A stretch of 9,135 nt of DNA from the NCBI GenBank assembly GCA_964403775.1, contig CAYOHL010000035.1, positions 1 to 9,135 of the forward strand, written 5' to 3'. Source of the stretch: CG1-02-33-12 sp964403775. GTDB lineage: Archaea; Nanobdellota; Nanobdellia; Woesearchaeales; CG1-02-33-12. The stretch's first letter is position 1. Each line of letters opens with the position of its first letter. The position numbers were made by a program, and so were the translations under genes. Of the stretch, positions 6,890-9,135 are shown piece after piece. The notes under the pieces are model-generated. The model saw nothing but the letters and a program-made list of their open reading frames with translations, ran no database searches and had not been told where the DNA came from.

Positions 6890-7275
6890 ACAGGCATCAC
6901 CCCAGCTAATTTATCTACCACATTTATACCTTCTGGTGTATAAACTTTTGCTATTAATATGGGTTCTTCTTTGAACTCTTCTATAACTATTTTTAAACAT
7001 TCATTAAAGGATTGTATCAATAATTTTACTTTTTCATCTTTTTGGTTTAAAATAAATAATTGTGTTCCTGATACTTCACGGCATTTTTTTATTATATTAT
7101 CTTCTTCCAATTCTTTAATTATTTGATACAATTTAGGCTTTGAAATATTAATTTCCTCCAAAATATCGCTTACTGCAAAATCTAATTCTCTCAATTCAAG
7201 GATAAATTCTAAAACCTTGTTTCGTAAACTCTTTCCATAAATTTTACAAAAAGTCCCATATTCACTTTTTTTCAT
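6886..7275 (-). CDS. Winged-helix transcriptional regulator
   Basis: This 129-aa protein has an N-terminal winged helix-turn-helix at about residues 15-77: LRNKVLEFILEL, VSDILEEINISKPKLYQIIKEL (recognition helix near 45-57), then a wing ending in QLFILNQ. The C-terminal 45 residues form a helix plus an IAKVYTPEGINVVDK segment that I do not recognise and that may be a dimerisation or ligand region. The start is supported by AGGTG about 7 nt upstream. It lies in the middle of a tight three-gene operon, 10 nt after the 87-aa gene and with an ATGA overlap into the SNase-like gene. It is the natural candidate to bind the repeated TTAAC sites at the operon promoter (inference). Confidence 0.85.
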   Translation of the reverse strand: MKKSEYGTFCKIYGKSLRNKVLEFILELRELDFAVSDILEEINISKPKLYQIIKELEEDNIIKKCREVSGTQLFILNQKDEKVKLLIQSFNECLKIVIEEFKEEPILIAKVYTPEGINVVDKLAGVMPV

Positions 7276-7285
7276 TTCAAATCAC

Positions 7286-7549
7286 CTATTCTAATTCTAA
7301 AAGCTTTTCAATTTCAGATAAATATTTCGGATTAATGCTTATATGCCAGCTCGATCCTTTTCTTGTTCGTTTTTTTAGTCTAACTAAATAAGGCTTTATT
7401 TTCTTATATTCCTTATCAAATTCTCTAACTTCTTTTTTTGTGAGCCATTTTGTTCTTGATTTGATAAGTATTTTTTCTGGAAAATGCTTTCCTCCGATAT
7501 ACCGCTTGTTAACTAAAAATGTCAAAACAGCCTTTAACGCTTTATTCAT
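7286..7549 (-). CDS. Hypothetical basic 87-aa protein
   Basis: This is the first gene of the minus-strand operon. It is 87 aa and very basic (many Lys/Arg, with KSRTKWLTKKE and RLKKRTRKGSSWHISINP). There is no signal peptide or membrane segment. The short N-terminal hydrophobic helix (ALKAVLTFLV) is too short and too interrupted for a transmembrane span. I do not recognise a family. The charge suggests nucleic-acid binding. Its TAG stop is followed at once by the ribosome binding site of the winged-helix gene, so the two are expressed together. Start ATG 7549 is the only good in-frame candidate, with a weak upstream purine signal. Confidence 0.75.
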   Translation of the reverse strand: MNKALKAVLTFLVNKRYIGGKHFPEKILIKSRTKWLTKKEVREFDKEYKKIKPYLVRLKKRTRKGSSWHISINPKYLSEIEKLLELE

Positions 7550-7553
7550 CTTA

Positions 7554-7592
7554 GTTCACTAAAATTAACTGTTGGTTAACTATAATTAACTG
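7554..7592 (-). promoter_or_regulatory. Probable operator: two 18-bp direct repeats with four TTAAC half-sites
   Basis: Plus-strand 7554-7571 and 7575-7592 match at 16 of 18 positions with a 3-nt gap (21-nt period). Inside them TTMAC half-sites start at 7555 (TTCAC), 7565, 7576 and 7586 (TTAAC), spaced 10, 11 and 10 nt. That is one helical turn, so all lie on one face of the DNA. The array sits between the TATA box and the start codon, over the expected transcription start, where a bound repressor would block initiation. Confidence 0.65.
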
Positions 7593-7594
7593 GA

Positions 7595-7604
7595 TTTTAT
7601 AAAT
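7595..7604 (-). promoter_or_regulatory. TATA box of the SNase/winged-helix operon
   Basis: The minus strand reads ATTTATAAAA, close to the archaeal consensus. Predicted initiation is near 7574, inside the repeat array, with a leader of about 25 nt. Confidence 0.65.
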
Positions 7605-7684
7605 CTTTCTATTCTAATCTATAAATAGGGAGATTTAATTGTTTTAACATCTATTAGTTATTTATCCTTTGCTTAATGGAAAGA

Positions 7685-7694
7685 TTTATTAAAA
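7685..7694 (+). promoter_or_regulatory. TATA box of the 42-aa Cys-rich gene (leaderless)
   Basis: TTTATTAAAA is centred about 26 nt upstream of ATG 7715 and no ribosome binding site lies between, which predicts a leaderless mRNA. Confidence 0.6.
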
Positions 7695-7714
7695 AGTTGT
7701 TTTTCTAGCTTTAT

Positions 7715-7843
7715 ATGGCCAAAAAGAAAAAGAAGACACCTGAATGCTGCAAAGGTTGTGCTAAATGGGAGGCCTTTGGAGATAAATGCTGGGTGTATTG
7801 GGAGGGCAAAAAACATTGCACAATGCACTCTGAAAAAGAATAA
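7715..7843 (+). CDS. Small Cys-rich protein (42 aa), zinc-binding candidate
   Basis: This 42-aa ORF has a lysine-rich start (MAKKKKK) followed by PECCKGCAKWEAFGDKCWVYW and then EGKKHCTMH. The cysteines are C11, C12, C15, C25 and C35, with H34 and H38 as further possible ligands, and four Trp/Tyr residues surround them. The dense Cys/Trp composition, which would not survive by chance in AT-rich DNA, and a well-placed TATA box argue that it is real. I have an impression of similar CKGC...CWVYWEGKK proteins in DPANN genomes, which I cannot verify here. It is likely a mini zinc finger; the function is unknown. Confidence 0.75.
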   Translation: MAKKKKKTPECCKGCAKWEAFGDKCWVYWEGKKHCTMHSEKE

Positions 7844-7853
7844 TTTTAATAAA

Positions 7854-7863
7854 CTTTATAAAT
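7854..7863 (+). promoter_or_regulatory. TATA box of the tRNA-Arg/tRNA-Cys/trmI unit
   Basis: CTTTATAAAT is centred about 28 nt upstream of the tRNA-Arg 5' end (7887). It is the last good TATA box before trmI, so it probably drives both tRNAs and the methyltransferase gene. Confidence 0.7.
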
Positions 7864-7925
7864 AAAACCCTTCTCTTTTGTTTTGTGGGCCTATAGCCTA
7901 GTCTGGATAAGGCGACAGCCTTCTA

Positions 7926-7965
7926 TTGAACAGAGTTCAATCCTTTTGAACAAGGTTCAAAAGCA
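7926..7965 (+). other. Canonical 40-nt tRNA intron at position 37/38
   Basis: A bulge-helix-bulge is visible. The outer helix is the anticodon stem. The central helix is CTTC (7920-7923) with AAAG (7960-7963), three Watson-Crick pairs and one C-A. The 5' bulge is TAT (7924-7926) and the 3' bulge CAA (7964-7966). The inner helix TGAAC (7927-7931) pairs with GTTCA (7955-7959). Cleavage after the second bulge base gives the canonical junctions. Inside, GTTCAA/TTGAAC (7935-7940 with 7946-7951) forms a further hairpin. Confidence 0.88.
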
Positions 7966-7985
7966 AGCTGTAGATCGAGGGTTCA

Positions 7986-8137
7986 AAACAGCTTAATTGT
8001 AAGCTGGCACCAATGTCCGGCATAAAGCCGGACTCGCTCGCTGACGCTCGCAAACAGCTGCTTGCTCAGCTGGCACGCAGGAGTGACATTCAATTGCTTC
8101 GCAATTGAAGTCCCTCAAGCTCGCTGACGCTCGCAAA
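7986..8137 (+). repeat. Two-copy structured module within the tRNA-Arg T-loop intron
   Basis: Copy 1 (7986-8054) and copy 2 (8052-8137) share the same order. Each has AAACAGCT, an 8-nt variable spacer and AGCTGGCAC, which form a hairpin. A second hairpin of unrelated sequence follows: 8015-8021 with 8027-8033 in copy 1, and 8089-8097 with 8101-8109 in copy 2. Each copy ends in an identical 19-nt tail (8036-8054 and 8119-8137, built on GCTCGC-TGAC-GCTCGC). A partial third AGCTGG lies at 8172. Confidence 0.8.
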
Positions 8138-8183
8138 AAATGTGGGTGTTAGATTAAAGCCAAGTTGCAAAAGCTGGTGAAAG
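7988..8183 (+). other. Long 196-nt T-loop intron at position 59/60
   Basis: The insertion separates TTCAAA from the last T-loop base. A bulge-helix-bulge fits. The outer helix is the T-stem and the central helix is TTCA (7982-7985) with TGAA (8178-8181), all paired. The 5' bulge is AAA (7986-7988) and the 3' bulge AGT (8182-8184). The inner helix CAGCTT (7989-7994) pairs with AAGCTG (8171-8176), with one extra G at 8177. Cutting after the second base of each bulge restores a 7-base T-loop. The interior has no plausible protein gene and consists of hairpins and repeats. The family precedent is non-canonical T-loop introns in Thermoproteales, which are usually short. Confidence 0.75.
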
Positions 8184-8201
8184 TCCCCCTAGGCCCGCCA
8201 T

Positions 8202-8274
8202 GCAGAGGTAGCCAAGCGGCTAAGGCGAGCGGCTGCAACCCGCTTATTCCAGGGTTCGAGTCCCTGCCTCTGCT
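8202..8274 (+). tRNA. tRNA-Cys(GCA)
   Basis: This is a complete intronless cloverleaf. Acceptor GCAGAGG (8202-8208) pairs with CCTCTGC (8267-8273), with discriminator T at 8274. The D-arm is GCC/GGC with GG in the loop. Anticodon stem AGCGG/CCGCT surrounds loop CTGCAAC, anticodon GCA. T-stem CAGGG/CCCTG surrounds TTCGAGT. No CCA is encoded, unlike the neighbouring tRNA-Arg. Five Ts (8274-8278) follow and may act as a weak terminator, but trmI begins only 21 nt downstream. Confidence 0.97.
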
Positions 8275-8295
8275 TTTTGATAAAAAGGAGTTCTC

Positions 8296-9081
8296 ATGAA
8301 AGTGAAAAAAATCCTTGTAAGGAAGGAGAAAAAAGAGTTTATAGAAGAGCTTAAAAAAGAGGTAAGCATTGCAAAGAGGAAAATATATTATGTTGAGGAT
8401 TTGGAGAGGGATTTTCACACAAGCGAAGGAGTAATCCCAAAAACAGAGCTGAGGAAAAAAGACGGAAGCACAATAAAGACAGGTCAGAACAAGGAATTCA
8501 CTATTTTCTCACCAAGCTTTATTGACTTTTACAAAAAAATTAAAAGAAAGGCGCAGATAATCCTGTTGAAGGACATTTCATTAATAATCGCAGAAACAGG
8601 AATTAATGATAAAAGCATTGTTGTTGATGCTGGCTCTGGTTCAGGGGCCTTGTCATGCTTTCTTGCAAACTATGTTAAGAAAATATACACCTATGAGGTA
8701 AGGGATGATTTTATCGGCATTGTAAAGGAAAACATGAAGATGCTCGGCCTGAAAAACATTGTAATAAAGAAAAAAGACATTTACTCAGGCATTGATGAAA
8801 GAAATATTGACCTGATAACCCTGGACTTGCCAGAGCCGTGGAGAGTAATAAAACATGCTGGAAAATCATTAAAAATCGGCGGCTTTTTTGTTTCATACTC
8901 AACCTCCATTCCCCAGGCAGCAGGCTTTGTCGACGAACTAAGAAAAAACGATAAGTTTCTGTTCCTGAAAACATCTGAGCTTATTGAGAGGGAATGGAAA
9001 ATTGAGGGAAGAAGAATAAGGCCGAAATCAGATGGAATAGGCTTCTCAGGGTTTATTACATTTGCAAGAAGAATAAGATGA
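8296..9081 (+). CDS. trmI: tRNA (adenine-N1)-methyltransferase TrmI (m1A57/58)
   Basis: This 261-aa protein has the archaeal TrmI layout. The N-terminal small beta domain (about 1-100) includes YYVEDLERDFHTSEGVI and ends in the KRKAQIILLKDISLII region. A Rossmann SAM-methyltransferase domain follows. Motif I is VVDAGSGSGALS (109-120), E134 follows for the SAM ribose, motif IV is LDLPEPW (176-182), and C-terminal GRRIRP (238-243) precedes a GFSGF segment like the family's GHTGF. In archaea the enzyme methylates A58, and in Pyrococcus also A57, in the tRNA T-loop. ATG 8296 follows AAGGAG (8285-8290) by 5 nt. With no TATA box after tRNA-Cys, it is probably released from a tRNA-mRNA transcript by tRNA 3' processing (inference). 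Confidence 0.95.
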   Translation: MKVKKILVRKEKKEFIEELKKEVSIAKRKIYYVEDLERDFHTSEGVIPKTELRKKDGSTIKTGQNKEFTIFSPSFIDFYKKIKRKAQIILLKDISLIIAETGINDKSIVVDAGSGSGALSCFLANYVKKIYTYEVRDDFIGIVKENMKMLGLKNIVIKKKDIYSGIDERNIDLITLDLPEPWRVIKHAGKSLKIGGFFVSYSTSIPQAAGFVDELRKNDKFLFLKTSELIEREWKIEGRRIRPKSDGIGFSGFITFARRIR

Positions 9082-9092
9082 TTATGCACAGA

Positions 9093-9135
9093 AATGCTTG
9101 CGAAAACCTCATACTTTAGTATGAGGATGAGCATT
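9093..9135. repeat. Nested palindrome with CTTTAG apex, possible solo IS200/IS605-type end
   Basis: An 8-bp perfect stem (9107-9114 with 9119-9126) closes on TTTA, the same CTTTAG apex as the hairpin at 4-23. It sits inside an outer stem AATGCT (9093-9098) with AGCATT (9130-9135), which ends exactly at the window edge and may continue. The downstream text GAGGATGA resembles the sequence after right-end hairpins of IS200/IS605 elements as I recall them. No tnpB lies to its left, so it would be a solo end or belong to an element to the right. It could also terminate trmI, although no T-run follows within the window. Confidence 0.5.

Larger units (their letters stand above)
7887..8200 (+). tRNA. 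tRNA-Arg(UCU) with two introns (37/38 and 59/60)
   Basis: The exons are 7887-7925, 7966-7987 and 8184-8200. Acceptor GGGCCTA (7887-7893) pairs perfectly with TAGGCCC (8190-8196), followed by discriminator G and an encoded CCA (8198-8200). The D-stem is GCCT/AGGC. Anticodon stem ACAGC (7915-7919) pairs with GCTGT (7967-7971) around loop CTTCTA plus A, anticodon TCT. The T-stem is GAGGG (7977-7981) with CCCCC (8185-8189), having one A-C mismatch at 50-64. After removal of both introns the T-loop is TTCAAAT and the mature tRNA is 78 nt with CCA, a normal size. Splicing boundaries are read from bulge-helix-bulge motifs. It is separated by 1 nt from tRNA-Cys. Confidence 0.88.

Noticed and set aside
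7986..8137. CRISPR array based on the repeated 19-nt tail
   Set aside because: There are only two copies, the intervening sequence holds further shared blocks, and the whole lies inside a tRNA intron.
7988..8183. Box C/D guide RNA inside the long tRNA intron, as in haloarchaeal pre-tRNA-Trp
   Set aside because: CTGA occurs in the two 19-nt tails, but no credible box C (RTGATGA) is present at the needed spacing.
8117..8189. A third intron between the T-stem and acceptor of tRNA-Arg
   Set aside because: CCCTC at 8112-8116 would fit the T-stem better, but I could not find a bulge-helix-bulge at these boundaries, while the 59/60 model has one. It is kept as a finding about a decoy.
8149..8418. 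89-aa minus-strand ORF with a SRGRDSNPG segment
   Set aside because: It is the antisense translation of tRNA-Cys and the start of trmI; such text is a well-known artefact over tRNA T-arms.

Overview
The window looks like a piece of a small, AT-rich archaeal genome, most likely a DPANN lineage (Woesearchaeota/Pacearchaeota-like; this placement is inference). Archaeal signs seen directly are both subunits of DNA topoisomerase VI, a two-KH Dim2/Pno1-like protein, a TrmI-type tRNA m1A methyltransferase, TATA boxes about 26 nt upstream of tRNA 5' ends and of several start codons (leaderless mRNAs), and tRNA introns that fold into bulge-helix-bulge (BHB) motifs.

Layout. 1-35: a perfect hairpin with a CTTTAG apex. 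36-770: an unrecognised protein with a possible PD-(D/E)XK nuclease core. 890-1511: tRNA-Gly(UCC) and a cold-shock-domain gene on the minus strand, separated by a hairpin/T-run terminator. 1512-2657: a cytoplasmic six-hairpin glycosidase. 2691-2761: a promoter carrying a 12-bp tandem repeat. 2762-3246: two overlapping small genes, an AbrB-like protein and a four-Cys treble-clef-like protein. 3294-6619: a core information-processing cluster of KH protein, top6B and top6A. 6638-7549: a compact minus-strand operon (87-aa protein, winged-helix regulator, minimal SNase-like protein) behind a promoter with four TTAAC half-sites. 7715-7843: a 42-aa Cys-rich protein. 7887-8274: tRNA-Arg(UCU) and tRNA-Cys(GCA) in tandem. 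8296-9081: trmI. 9093-9135: a second CTTTAG hairpin inside an outer stem.

The most notable element is the tRNA-Arg(UCU) gene. It spans 314 nt because it carries two introns. One is a canonical 40-nt intron at 37/38. The other is a 196-nt insertion in the T-loop that fits removal at 59/60 through a BHB motif. The large intron contains two copies of a structured module (a covarying hairpin, a second hairpin of unrelated sequence, and an identical 19-nt tail). It also contains a decoy of the T-stem 3' strand. The gene lies just upstream of tRNA-Cys and of trmI, whose family modifies A57/A58 of the T-loop, and all three appear to share one promoter.

The information-processing genes form a plausible co-expressed group: KH-top6B are 1 nt apart and top6B-top6A overlap by 11 nt. 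The minus-strand SNase/winged-helix operon looks accessory and may be autoregulated. The CTTTAG hairpins at both ends of the window resemble right ends of IS200/IS605-type elements, although no transposase or tnpB gene lies inside the window.
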